Below are positions 37,241 through 45,788 of a stretch of 64,000 nucleotides of DNA, piece after piece (the stretch's first letter is position 1; every line of letters starts with the position of its first letter). Source of the DNA: Advenella incenata (GTDB taxonomy: Bacteria > Pseudomonadota > Gammaproteobacteria > Burkholderiales > Burkholderiaceae_B); contig NZ_SHKO01000003.1 of assembly GCF_004217095.1 (NCBI RefSeq), positions 248,001 through 312,000 on the forward strand, read 5' to 3'. A program made the position numbers and the translations under genes. The notes below the pieces were generated by a model. That model was not told where the DNA came from and did no database searches. It was given only the letters and a program-made list of their open reading frames with translations.

Positions 37241-37429
37241 TTAATGTTTTTTGTGATCGTTCCACACTGCGATATCTCGAATATCCACACGGTGTTTTAA
37301 TACGCCATTGTCAAAGTCGAGCGTGCAAGCTGCGTAGGTTTTTCCTTGCTCTACGCGCATTCTCCATTCATTTTTTATCGTACTTTGTATGAATTTGAGT
37401 CGCTGAGCAAATTTTATTTCGGTAAGCAT
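37241..37429 (-). CDS. Hypothetical small protein
   Basis: Not recognised. From ATG 37429, preceded by a strong AAGGAG at 7 bases, 62 residues: LTEIKFAQRLKFIQSTIKNE, then WRMRVEQGKTYAACTLDFDN and a tail KHRVDIRDIAVWNDHKKH. The charged amphipathic N-terminal helix suggests a soluble protein. Co-oriented with the csbD-like gene 110 bases downstream, so possibly the same stress-responsive transcript. Confidence 0.6.
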   Translation of the reverse strand: MLTEIKFAQRLKFIQSTIKNEWRMRVEQGKTYAACTLDFDNGVLKHRVDIRDIAVWNDHKKH

Positions 37430-37636
37430 ATGATGCTCCTTAACTATGGGTAAGAAAGTCAGCCCATATCGCCCACAGTACTCCACTTACTTGAATTGAC
37501 CTAAGAATTAAGTGTAAGTATAAAAATGTTGAAAAATACTAATTTGTGAAATATGTTCGCAAAGGCCTTTTGTGGCCGCAACGGTGTAGAGTAAGAGATG
37601 CAGTGTGAACTAACCTGCATCAATAAGGACAGTGCC

Positions 37637-37849
37637 ATGATTATATTTAAAAATAAATGGAAAGCTGATGCCTTCAAAGTTATCCTTAAAGAACGTTGGA
37701 TTAATCTGTCAACAGATGAATTGACCGAGATTGGCGGCGACCCCGAAAAATTGATGTCAATATTGCAGTTTGATTATGGTTACCCCCGCAAGGCAGCTGA
37801 GCGTGAAGTGAAAAGCTTTTGGGCTTCATATTCAGCTGCGCATGTATGA
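37637..37849 (+). CDS. CsbD-like small protein (paralogue)
   Basis: ATG 37637 with AAGGA upstream; 70 residues. Aligns by eye with the protein at 36921: FKNKW, W-x2-L, L-x2-IGGDPEKLMSIL, then a Tyr-containing segment and a helix ending in V-x2-F. It is therefore probably a divergent CsbD-type paralogue transcribed away from the other two. Function unknown; role in stress is inferred from the family. Confidence 0.65.
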   Translation: MIIFKNKWKADAFKVILKERWINLSTDELTEIGGDPEKLMSILQFDYGYPRKAAEREVKSFWASYSAAHV

Positions 37850-38099
37850 ATGGGGCAGCAGCTCCCGTTTGGTGGTGAAATGTTGCCGGTGTGTGCCATA
37901 TCAACGGCTCTGGTAAGTACCGCAGATGCTGAGGACGCTCAATTTGCCGGAGAAAACGGCGTTAACCGGTCTTAGGCAGCGCTGAGGGGATCCTTCACAT
38001 ATAAAAAACAGGGAATGGATGGTTCTCACGGCATAATTGATGGTTGAAGAACCCACAAGAACGTTATGTCATTGCGAACATGACAATAAGGAGACTGTT

Positions 38100-39098
38100 T
38101 TGAAAACCCTGATGATGCAACGCAGGCAACTGCTTAAATCTGCGCTTTATGGCGCTGCTGCCGTATACGGCCTGCATCCGGCCATGAGTTTTGCTGCGCA
38201 ATGGCCGACCAAGGCGGTGAGTTTTATCGTTCCTTTTGCGCCGGGCGGGCCGGTCGATACCGCCGCGCGCATTGTGACGAATGGCTTGACGCAGCAATGG
38301 AATCAGACAGCCATTATCGAAAATCGCGCGGGTGCCGGTGGCATCCTTGGGGCCAGGCTGTCGGCCCAGGCCAAGCCGGATGGGTACAATTATTTTTTTG
38401 CCGCCATTCACCACGCCATCTTGCCCAGTCTGAATAAATCGCTGGACTATGATATTCAGAAGGACTTTGTACCGGTGGGCATGGTGGCACGCTTTCCGAT
38501 CATATTGGTAGCCCATCCGTCGCTGAAGGTCAAATCAGTCAAGGAACTGATCGCACAGGCAAAGGCACAGCCCGGTAAAATTGCCTATAGTTCCTCGGGG
38601 ACGGGCGGCGGTACGCATCTGGCCGGCGCCTTGTTTGCCAGCATGGCCGGTATTGAGCTGCAACACGTACCCTACAAGGGAAGTGCACCGGCGGTTCAGG
38701 ACCTGGTGGGCGGACAGGTGCAGTTGATGTTTGCCGATGCTACGTCTGCTTTGCCTTTCATTAAATCAGGCAAGGTGATTCCATTAGGTGTAGGCAATCC
38801 CCAGCGGTCTGACCTGGCGCCAGACGTACCAGCCATTGCCGATGAAGGCTTGCCCGGCTACGAAGCTTATTCCTGGAGTGGTTTGTTTGCGCCCGCGGGC
38901 ACGCCGGCCGACATTGTGAAGCAGGTCAATGAAAATCTCAATGCCCAGTTGAACGACAAAAGTGTCATTGAGAAAATGCATGGCAGCGGGTCGGAGGCCA
39001 TGCCCATGACGCCGGAGGAGTTCGGCAAATTTCTGAGCGACGAAATTGCCAAGTGGCATAAGACCATTGCCGAGGCCAACATCACTATCCAGGGTTGA
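38100..39098 (+). CDS. Bug/TctC-family periplasmic solute-binding protein, Tat-like signal
   Basis: Periplasmic carboxylate receptor of the tripartite tricarboxylate transporter family. The best start is TTG 38100, six bases after AAGGAG; the ATGs at 38112 and 38115 are farther from it. About 332 residues with QRRQLLKSALYG followed by a hydrophobic stretch ending near MSFAA, so secretion may be by Tat or Sec. Family segments: AVSFIVPFAPGGPVDTAARI, IIENRAGAGGILGARL, YSSSGTGGGTHLAGALF, HVPYKGSAPAVQDLVGGQVQ. Unlike typical Bug genes it stands alone. Confidence 0.88.
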   Translation: MKTLMMQRRQLLKSALYGAAAVYGLHPAMSFAAQWPTKAVSFIVPFAPGGPVDTAARIVTNGLTQQWNQTAIIENRAGAGGILGARLSAQAKPDGYNYFFAAIHHAILPSLNKSLDYDIQKDFVPVGMVARFPIILVAHPSLKVKSVKELIAQAKAQPGKIAYSSSGTGGGTHLAGALFASMAGIELQHVPYKGSAPAVQDLVGGQVQLMFADATSALPFIKSGKVIPLGVGNPQRSDLAPDVPAIADEGLPGYEAYSWSGLFAPAGTPADIVKQVNENLNAQLNDKSVIEKMHGSGSEAMPMTPEEFGKFLSDEIAKWHKTIAEANITIQG

Positions 39099-39202
39099 CG
39101 TATCGCGCAACAATGACAATACAGGCAGTATGCGATGTGCACTGGAGATGCAAGCGCGTACTGCCCGGTTGCGTTAACTGAAGCGTCGGGCGGCGGCAGG
39201 TT

Positions 39203-40177
39203 CTATTTATCTGCCTGGATGCCGGCCTTTGCAGTGACCTCGCCCCACAGCCGGTATTCGTTATCGATACGTGACTTGAGCTGGCTGCCACTGCGCAGCG
39301 AAATGGTATAACCCACTTTTTCCATCTGCTTGCGGTACTCGGGCAATTCAGAGACCATCTTCAGGGCTTTTTCAATCTGCGCGGCGGTAGCATCGTCCAG
39401 TTTTGCGGGGGCGACAACACCGTACCAGCCGGTTACATCGTAGTCGTCGATGCCCGCTTCGGACATGGACGGAACGTCGGGTAACGCGCGATTGCGCTCT
39501 TTGGAAGTGACAGCCAGGGCGCGCACCTTGCCACTATTGATGTAATTGATCGCCGTGCCGGTGATGTCAAACATCATTGAGGTCTTCCCGCCTATCACAT
39601 CGATCATGGCCGGCGCATTGCCGCGATAGGGAACATGCAGCATTTGCGTGCCGGTTCGCTGCTTGAGCAGCTCGGCAGACAACTGATTGGATGATCCTAT
39701 GCCTGCCGAACCAAAGGATAAGGCGCCCGGATTGGCTTTGGCGTAGGCAATGAGTTCACTGATATTTTTAACCGGCAGTTTATTATTGACGACCAACACA
39801 TTGGTATATTCGACCAGGTTGCCCAGGTAACGGAAATCCCGATCCTTGTCGATCTGGATTCCTTTTTGAATATGCGGCGTGATGGTCAGCGTCGGGCTGG
39901 CCAGAAAATACAGCACGCTGCCGTCGGCCGTGGCGCGTGCCACGTTTTCCGCAGCAATGATGCCACTGGCGCCAGTTTTGTTTTCGATAACGACAGGCTG
40001 TCCGATCTGGTCTCCCAGAAATTTGGCAAATTGCCGGGCGGCTGTGTCTACCGGCCCGCCGGCCGCGTAGCCAACCACCAGTTTGACCGGCTTGTCAGGC
40101 CAGTGATTGTTTGCCCAAACAAAGGCGGGGGACAGCAGCAACAGCAGGGGAGTGAAACGCAGGTAACGTTTTGACAT
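39203..40177 (-). CDS. Bug/TctC-family periplasmic solute-binding protein
   Basis: Carboxylate-binding receptor, 324 residues from ATG 40177, which has GGAG upstream. Signal peptide ends near SPAFVWA. Hallmarks VKLVVGYAAGGPVDTAARQF, VIENKTGASGIIAAEN, SFGSAGIGSSNQLSAELL and HVPYRGNAPAMIDVIGGK. Last gene of the minus-strand set with another receptor and the CoA-transferase genes; presumably both receptors bring in a substrate for the CoA pathway. Confidence 0.92.
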   Translation of the reverse strand: MSKRYLRFTPLLLLLSPAFVWANNHWPDKPVKLVVGYAAGGPVDTAARQFAKFLGDQIGQPVVIENKTGASGIIAAENVARATADGSVLYFLASPTLTITPHIQKGIQIDKDRDFRYLGNLVEYTNVLVVNNKLPVKNISELIAYAKANPGALSFGSAGIGSSNQLSAELLKQRTGTQMLHVPYRGNAPAMIDVIGGKTSMMFDITGTAINYINSGKVRALAVTSKERNRALPDVPSMSEAGIDDYDVTGWYGVVAPAKLDDATAAQIEKALKMVSELPEYRKQMEKVGYTISLRSGSQLKSRIDNEYRLWGEVTAKAGIQADK

Positions 40178-40255
40178 GATGTCTCCATTGGTCAGTTCGC
40201 GGTCGTAAGGCGCACAGGGGCACGCCTTACGCAATACACAGCTGCAGGCCCGGCG

Positions 40256-41239
40256 TTATTCGATACGGGCGCCTGACTGGTCGACCGCGGTTTTCCATTT
40301 TTTGATTTCAGTTGTGATGAGATCGGCAAATTGCTTTGGTGTGGACCCTTCTATTTCGTAGCCGTATTGGGTCAGTTGTTGCCTGACTGCAGGCGTTTGC
40401 GCTGCATCGTTGAATGCCTTGTTCAGTTGCGTGACTACCTCTTGTGGGGTGCCTGCCGGCGCCAGGATACCGTACCAGCCATTGACGGAAAAGCCTGGCA
40501 CACCAGATTCTGCCACAGTAGGCACATCGGGCAGGACAGTGGAGCGCTTGGTTCCTGTCACTGCAAGACCTTTGAGTTTGCCCGCTTTCACATGGGGCAG
40601 GGAGGTGGAAATGCTATCAAACATCAGCGAGACTTCGCCCGAGAGCATGGCCACCACAGCGGGTCCGCTGCCTTTGTAGGGGATATGGATCATTTTGGTG
40701 TTGGTGGCGCTTTTGAACAGTTCTGCCGCAAGATGGCTGGTGTTGCCATTGCCGGCAGAGGCAAATGTGAGCTTGTCCGGGTTGGCCTTGGCATAGTCGA
40801 TCAACTCCTGTGTTGTATTTACCGGCGTCTGCTTGGCGGCGGTGACCAGCATGGGCAAGGTCGCCAGGACCGATACCGGCGCGAAATCCTTTTCAGTATC
40901 GTAGGGCAGCGACTTATACATGCTGGGGTTGATCGCGTGCGCGGCCAGCACCATCAGCACGGTATAGCCATCGGGTTTGGACCGTGCCAGTTGTGCCGTA
41001 GCGATCGTGCCGCCGGCGCCGGGGCGGTATTCAAGCACAACGGGTTGTTTGATTGTTTTCTGCATTTGCGCGGCAATCGGCCGGGCCAGCATATCGGCGC
41101 TGCCGCCCGGTGGATAAGGAATCAGCAGCGTAATGGGTTTGTCGGGAAAGGCCTGGGCGCCTGCGCTTAGCGCCAACCCGAACGCCAGCACGCTTGCGTG
41201 CAGCATCAGATGTCGCAGTCGGTTGAATGTTGTCTTCAT
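40256..41239 (-). CDS. Bug/TctC-family periplasmic solute-binding protein
   Basis: Second tandem receptor, 327 residues from ATG 41239 with AAGGAG. Signal peptide ends near ALSAGAQA. Segments ITLLIPYPPGGSADMLARPI, VLEYRPGAGGTIATAQL, FASAGNGNTSHLAAEL and HIPYKGSGPAVVAMLSGE. Only moderately similar to its neighbour at 39203, so they are not a recent duplication. Lies 227 bases after the CoA-transferase subunit B gene, possibly with its own promoter. Confidence 0.92.
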   Translation of the reverse strand: MKTTFNRLRHLMLHASVLAFGLALSAGAQAFPDKPITLLIPYPPGGSADMLARPIAAQMQKTIKQPVVLEYRPGAGGTIATAQLARSKPDGYTVLMVLAAHAINPSMYKSLPYDTEKDFAPVSVLATLPMLVTAAKQTPVNTTQELIDYAKANPDKLTFASAGNGNTSHLAAELFKSATNTKMIHIPYKGSGPAVVAMLSGEVSLMFDSISTSLPHVKAGKLKGLAVTGTKRSTVLPDVPTVAESGVPGFSVNGWYGILAPAGTPQEVVTQLNKAFNDAAQTPAVRQQLTQYGYEIEGSTPKQFADLITTEIKKWKTAVDQSGARIE

Positions 41240-41465
41240 GATGTCTCCTTGGATTTTATATTGCTCTTGATGGCAGGCAATGGATGCCTGCCAGTGATGC
41301 TTTGCTGCCGTGTAATCAATCACATTTGTAATCGCCGTTTGCAGGACGTTTTTTGCAGGATACGGCAAGGTGGTGCAACCTTTTGTTGCTCAATGGCAGG
41401 CAATGGCGCGGGTTCCTCCTGGCGCCTGTGCGCCACACGCTATCATTGCACTGCCAATCTGTTTT

Positions 41466-42164
41466 TCAATCCAGATAGGGTTGTCCCGCACTGTCCACCC
41501 GGATTGTCTGGCACGGGTCATCCATATGCAACGTAGCCTCGCTCAGGTCCTGCAATTGCTGCTGCGTCAACCCTTGCACCATGGCCCGTATAATAAAGCG
41601 GCCCTCGCATACCTGAACGATGGCCAGATCGGTGTAAATGTAGTCGACCACGCCGGCGCCGGTCAGCGGGTACGTGCATTGATGCAGCAGTTTGGCTGCG
41701 CCGGTCTTGGTCGTATGCTCCATCATGACCAGCACCTGCTTTGCTCCTACTGCCAGATCCATCGCGCCGCCAATCGCTGCAATGGCATCGGGTGCATCTG
41801 TGATCCAGTTTGCCAGGTCCCCGTTTTCGGCTACCTGAAAGCCGCCCAGGATCGAGTAGTCCAGATGTCCGCCACGCATCATGGCAAATGAATTGGTGTG
41901 TTCGGTAATGGAGGCGCCCTGCAGCAGGACAATGGGTTTACGGCTGGCGTTGATGATATCGGTATCGATTTCGTCATCAATTGCGCTGCGTCCCATGCCC
42001 AGAATGCCGTTCTCGCTGTGCAGGATAATTTCCCTGTCTGGCGGCAGATAGTCTGCGACCGAAGTAGGCATGCCGATACCTAGATTGACGTAGGCGCCAT
42101 CGGGCAGGCTGTTGGCTACCAGTCTGGCAATCTGTTCCCTGTCAAGACGGATGTAGTCAGTCAT
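41466..42164 (-). CDS. 3-oxoacid CoA-transferase, subunit B
   Basis: Class I CoA transferase small subunit, moving CoA from succinyl- or acetyl-CoA onto a carboxylic acid. ATG 42164 with GGAG; 232 residues. The catalytic Glu sits in HSENGILGMG. Other family segments: GAYVNLGIGMPTSVADYL, GGAMDLAVGAKQVLVMMEHTTKTG and CTYPLTGAGVVDYIYTDLA. The 8-base overlap with subunit A confirms a heterodimer. Resembles PcaJ/ScoB; the acceptor acid is not known. Confidence 0.92.
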   Translation of the reverse strand: MTDYIRLDREQIARLVANSLPDGAYVNLGIGMPTSVADYLPPDREIILHSENGILGMGRSAIDDEIDTDIINASRKPIVLLQGASITEHTNSFAMMRGGHLDYSILGGFQVAENGDLANWITDAPDAIAAIGGAMDLAVGAKQVLVMMEHTTKTGAAKLLHQCTYPLTGAGVVDYIYTDLAIVQVCEGRFIIRAMVQGLTQQQLQDLSEATLHMDDPCQTIRVDSAGQPYLD

Positions 42165-42831
42165 GCTGTGCTCCTGCAAGTACGATATGTTTCACAAAAA
42201 TTCCGGGCGTCATGACCTGTTCGGGATGTATGCTGCCCAGTTCGACCACTTTATCGACTTGCGCGATGGTGTGTTTGGCGGCAGTACACATGACGGGATT
42301 GAAGTTTCTGGCCGCCCAGCGATAGGTCAGGTTGCCCCAGCGATCTCCCAAATGGGCGCGCACCAGCGCAAAATCGGCATGCAGGGGTTCTTCCAGCACG
42401 TAGCCAACACCGTTGACCACGCGTTCTTCCTTGTTTTCCGATACGCGCGTGCCATAGCCGGTAGGCGTAAAAAACGGACCCAGTCCTGCGCCGGCTGCAC
42501 GCATTCTTTCGGCCAGAGTGCCTTGCGGGGTGCATTCGAGCTCAATCTGGCCGGCACGAAACGCTTGTGCAAATACATCCGATTGCGGCGGGCGGGGATG
42601 AGAGCATATAATTTTTCTGACCTGGCCATTTTTGATCAGGCGGGCAATACCTACCTCGCGCGTGCCGGCGTTATTGCTGATGATCGTTAAATTGCGGGTC
42701 CCCATCTTTGCAAGCGTGGCCAGCATTTCAAATGGAATGCCTGCGTCGCCAAAGCCGCCCACCATGATGGACGCCCCCTCGGGGATCAGGCTCAGTGCCG
42801 CTTCGTGTGTTTCTAGAATCTTGTTTATCAT
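42157..42831 (-). CDS. 3-oxoacid CoA-transferase, subunit A
   Basis: Large partner of the class I CoA transferase; 224 residues with GASIMVGGFGDAGIPFEML, SNNAGTREVGIARLI and FFTPTGYGTRVSENKEER, the CoA-binding fold of the PcaI/ScoA group. Starts ATG 42831. Upstream, a 183-base gap separates it from the thiolase gene, so it may be read on the same transcript. Whether it serves an oxoadipate, an acetoacetate or another acid cannot be told from sequence. Confidence 0.92.
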   Translation of the reverse strand: MINKILETHEAALSLIPEGASIMVGGFGDAGIPFEMLATLAKMGTRNLTIISNNAGTREVGIARLIKNGQVRKIICSHPRPPQSDVFAQAFRAGQIELECTPQGTLAERMRAAGAGLGPFFTPTGYGTRVSENKEERVVNGVGYVLEEPLHADFALVRAHLGDRWGNLTYRWAARNFNPVMCTAAKHTIAQVDKVVELGSIHPEQVMTPGIFVKHIVLAGAQHD

Positions 42832-43014
42832 CTCATTCCAATGTAGGGCAGCTTGCCCGGCTATTGTTGTGTATGCGCTTGTTGTGTCTGCGCCTGCTTG
42901 GCATGTTCGCGGCAGCCTGGTGGCGGACCTTCATCTGCCACCATTGCACCAAGCCTGATGTCGCCCGTTTTCCAGGTTCGTATGTTCTGTTCTGGGAGCG
43001 ACACTTAATGATTT

Positions 43015-44187
43015 TTAAAGTGTCGCTTCGGTGCCCAAGATCGCAGTCGATTGGCTCGAGAGCGTGCCACCGTTGCCATGGACGACAGCCAATTGGGCGT
43101 TGGCAACCTGACGGGCATCGCATTGACCTCGTAATTGCCTGACCGCTTCGATCAGAATAAAAATGCCGTACATGCCTGGATGCACGCAAGACAGGCCACC
43201 GCCGTTGGTATTGACAGGCAAGTGTCCGCCGGGGGCGATTCCGCCTTTGCTTACAAAATCCCCGCCTTCACCCTTGCGGCAAAAGCCCAGATCTTCCATG
43301 AACAGAATGGTATTGATGGTAAACGCGTCATATACTTCGGCGACATCAATATCCGCGGGCTTGACGCCAGCCATGTCAAACGCAATTTTCCCGGACTGCT
43401 GGGCTGCGGTCACGGTCAGATCGTCCATGGAGGAAATCTGGCGATTCCACACGGCCGTGGAGTTACCCAGGACGTAAACGGGTTTCTGCTTGAGCGTTTT
43501 GGCCCGGTCTGCACGCACCAGTACATAGGCCCCGGCGCCATCGCTTACCAGGCAGCAATCGCGCACCGTCAGTGGATCAGACACCATGCGTGCCGAGAGC
43601 ACCTGATCAATTGTCAGCGGATCACGCATGGACGCCTCTGGATTGAGCTGGGCCCATTGCCTGGCGGCAACAGCTACTTCGGCCAGATGTTCGCGTGTCG
43701 TGCCGTATTGATGCATGTGCCGGGCGGCAGCCAGGGCATAGGAGCTTAGCGGGCTCAATGGCTGATATGGGTTTTCGTAAGGTTGCGGGTCCATGACCTT
43801 GCGCATGTTACCGATTGCGGCCCGATTCAATGTGGAGCTGCGTTGCGTACTACCGTAACAGACGAGTACGGCATTGCACTGTCCGGACGCCAGTGCCTGC
43901 ATGGCCGGCATCAAGTGCGCAACAAAGCTGGAGCCGCCCACCATCGTGTTATCAATAAAGGTCGGTTTGATGCCCAGGTGTTCGATCACCGGCATCACCC
44001 ACATGGTCGAGGCGACGCTCGCGGTGGCGATGCCGTCGATATCCTGCATTGTCAGGCCGGCGTCGCGTACGGCACGTGTGGCGGCCTGAACCAGAATTTC
44101 CATTTCGGTATAGCCCTGGGCCAGACCCAGTCCAGCATGTCCGACACCGACAATGGCGGTTGCACCGCGCAGTTTCTCATCTATCAT
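43015..44187 (-). CDS. Thiolase-fold protein (SCP-x/lipid-transfer type) lacking catalytic cysteines
   Basis: 390 residues of the thiolase superfamily: VGVGHAGLG at the N-terminus, DIDGIATASVAS, IDVAEVYDAFTI and the C-terminal VNTNGGGLSCVHPG. Where thiolases carry the nucleophilic Cys (CGSG) this protein has VGGSSF (Gly near 84), and the second catalytic Cys in the CxGGG loop is replaced by His in VHGNGG (near 370). His336 of the VHP motif is kept. A normal thiolysis mechanism is therefore unlikely. In steroid degraders, such proteins with a DUF35 partner act as retro-aldolases (Ltp2 type). The DUF35 gene overlaps it by four bases. Confidence 0.88.
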   Translation of the reverse strand: MIDEKLRGATAIVGVGHAGLGLAQGYTEMEILVQAATRAVRDAGLTMQDIDGIATASVASTMWVMPVIEHLGIKPTFIDNTMVGGSSFVAHLMPAMQALASGQCNAVLVCYGSTQRSSTLNRAAIGNMRKVMDPQPYENPYQPLSPLSSYALAAARHMHQYGTTREHLAEVAVAARQWAQLNPEASMRDPLTIDQVLSARMVSDPLTVRDCCLVSDGAGAYVLVRADRAKTLKQKPVYVLGNSTAVWNRQISSMDDLTVTAAQQSGKIAFDMAGVKPADIDVAEVYDAFTINTILFMEDLGFCRKGEGGDFVSKGGIAPGGHLPVNTNGGGLSCVHPGMYGIFILIEAVRQLRGQCDARQVANAQLAVVHGNGGTLSSQSTAILGTEATL

Positions 44188-44582
44188 GCCCGATCTCCTG
44201 CTGGAACAAAAACCAGCAAAGCGCTGTCGTCTGTCTGATTGATGCGGGCGCTGACCGCCAGGCCGATTTTTACCTCGTCAGGCGCGATCTGTTCTACCCG
44301 GCTCATCATGCGTGGGCCTTCTTCCAGGTCGATCAGCGCCACGTTATAGTCGCCGCCTTTTTCCGGTTTGTTGCGAACGACAGTGGTGGAATACACCGTG
44401 CCCTTGCCTGAAGGTTCGTACCAGTGCAGATCGTCGCTGCCGCAATGGGGGCAGATCATGCGTGGGTAGAAGATGCTGTTATTGCATTGGCCACAGCGCT
44501 GAATGGTAAACACGCCGGCCTGCAGCTGGGTGTGGTAGTAGTTTTCTGCGCCGGTTTCCAGCGCCTGATTACTCACGGTCAT
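44184..44582 (-). CDS. DUF35 OB-fold/zinc-ribbon protein
   Basis: 132 residues. A rubredoxin-like zinc ribbon (Cys30, Cys33, Cys44, Cys47: RCGQCNNSIFYPRMICPHCG) is followed by the OB-fold GKGTVYSTTVVRNKP and EGPRMMSRVEQI. Such proteins are obligate partners of thiolase-like enzymes and help channel acyl-CoA. The TGA overlaps the thiolase ATG by four bases (translational coupling), strong evidence that the two form a complex. Confidence 0.9.
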   Translation of the reverse strand: MTVSNQALETGAENYYHTQLQAGVFTIQRCGQCNNSIFYPRMICPHCGSDDLHWYEPSGKGTVYSTTVVRNKPEKGGDYNVALIDLEEGPRMMSRVEQIAPDEVKIGLAVSARINQTDDSALLVFVPAGDRA

Positions 44583-44899
44583 GGGCTATTCCTGTATCGA
44601 AAATTGCATATGTCGTACAGTATTGATTCGAGGCCCCCGCTTGGCAATCTGTTTTTCCCGAAGGATAACTTCAGACACACTTAACTCACGTTTTCCCTCA
44701 AGTGGCGCGAGGCTCAAAAACAGGCGAACGGGGGCTTCGGCAATCCAGAATTGCTGTTCCCGGCAATTTGTAGTGAGATAGGGCCTGTGCCGCTTGTTTG
44801 CCAATGGCTTATCGCCATATTGGTTATGATGACGGGTTAATTCAAGCCGATAGCCATGTCTCGCGTCGGTCTGTATGCAATTTTCAGGGGAGTGCAGCT

Positions 44900-45700
44900 G
44901 TGGAAAAAAAAGACTATGAAACGATTTTGTTTGAGTATCGTGACTGCGTGGGATACATCACGCTTAACCGGCCGGACAAACTCAACAGCTTTACGAGCCA
45001 GATGCACAATGAGTTGCGCGATGTGCTGGACTTTCTTGAGTCGCGGGCGGATTTGCGCGGGGTCATCCTGACCGGGGCAGGGCGCGGGTTTTGTGCGGGG
45101 CAGGACCTGGGCGAGCGCCAGCCGCTCGCGCCTGGGCAATTTCGTGACCTGGGCGAAGCGCTGGAGAAAAATTACAAACCACTTATTTTACGGATGCGCG
45201 CCTTGCCGGCACCGATTGTCTGTTTCGTCAACGGCGTAGCCGCCGGGGCAGGCATGAGCCTGGCATTGGCCTGCGATCTGGTTTTTGCAGTCAAGTCTGC
45301 CAAATTTATTCAGGCATTTGCCAAAATCAGCCTGGTTCCTGACGCCGGATCGACCCATTTTCTGCCGCGCCTGATCGGTACCCAGCGCGCCATGGGCGCC
45401 GCGATGCTGGCAGAGCCGGTATCTGCCGAACAGGCCGAACAATGGGGCATGATCTGGAAGTGCATTGCCGATGATCAATTGCAAGGGCAAATGCAAACCG
45501 TCCATGTGCAACTGACTACCGGCGCGACACGCGCCTTGGCGGCAACCAAGCACGCACTGTACGCGAGCGCCGATAACAGTCTGCCCGAGCAGCTCGAGCT
45601 GGAAATTGAACTGCAACGCGAGATGGGAATGAGCGAGGATTATCGGGAAGGTACCAAGGCCTTTCGGGAAAAGCGCAAGCCGCTGTTTCAGGGCCGCTAG
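44900..45700 (+). CDS. Enoyl-CoA hydratase/isomerase (PaaG-like)
   Basis: Crotonase-superfamily enzyme. GTG 44900 follows AGGGGAG, giving 266 residues; the upstream frame is not needed. Segments: ITLNRPDKLNSF, the oxyanion hole GAGRGFCAGQDLGER and VAAGAGMSLALACDLVFA, then SLVPDAGSTHFLPRLIG, as in PaaG, which isomerises epoxyphenylacetyl-CoA. The wider phenylacetate pathway is not present here, so another 2-enoyl-CoA is equally likely. Divergent from the thiolase/DUF35 operon. Confidence 0.88.
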   Translation: MEKKDYETILFEYRDCVGYITLNRPDKLNSFTSQMHNELRDVLDFLESRADLRGVILTGAGRGFCAGQDLGERQPLAPGQFRDLGEALEKNYKPLILRMRALPAPIVCFVNGVAAGAGMSLALACDLVFAVKSAKFIQAFAKISLVPDAGSTHFLPRLIGTQRAMGAAMLAEPVSAEQAEQWGMIWKCIADDQLQGQMQTVHVQLTTGATRALAATKHALYASADNSLPEQLELEIELQREMGMSEDYREGTKAFREKRKPLFQGR

Positions 45701-45788
45701 CGCGCTGGCGCCTGTTAGGGATGTACGGCGCGGGCTGTGGCGGACTCCAGCGACCAGCTACAGTCCGATCCGGTAGTGCCGTGCGGGC

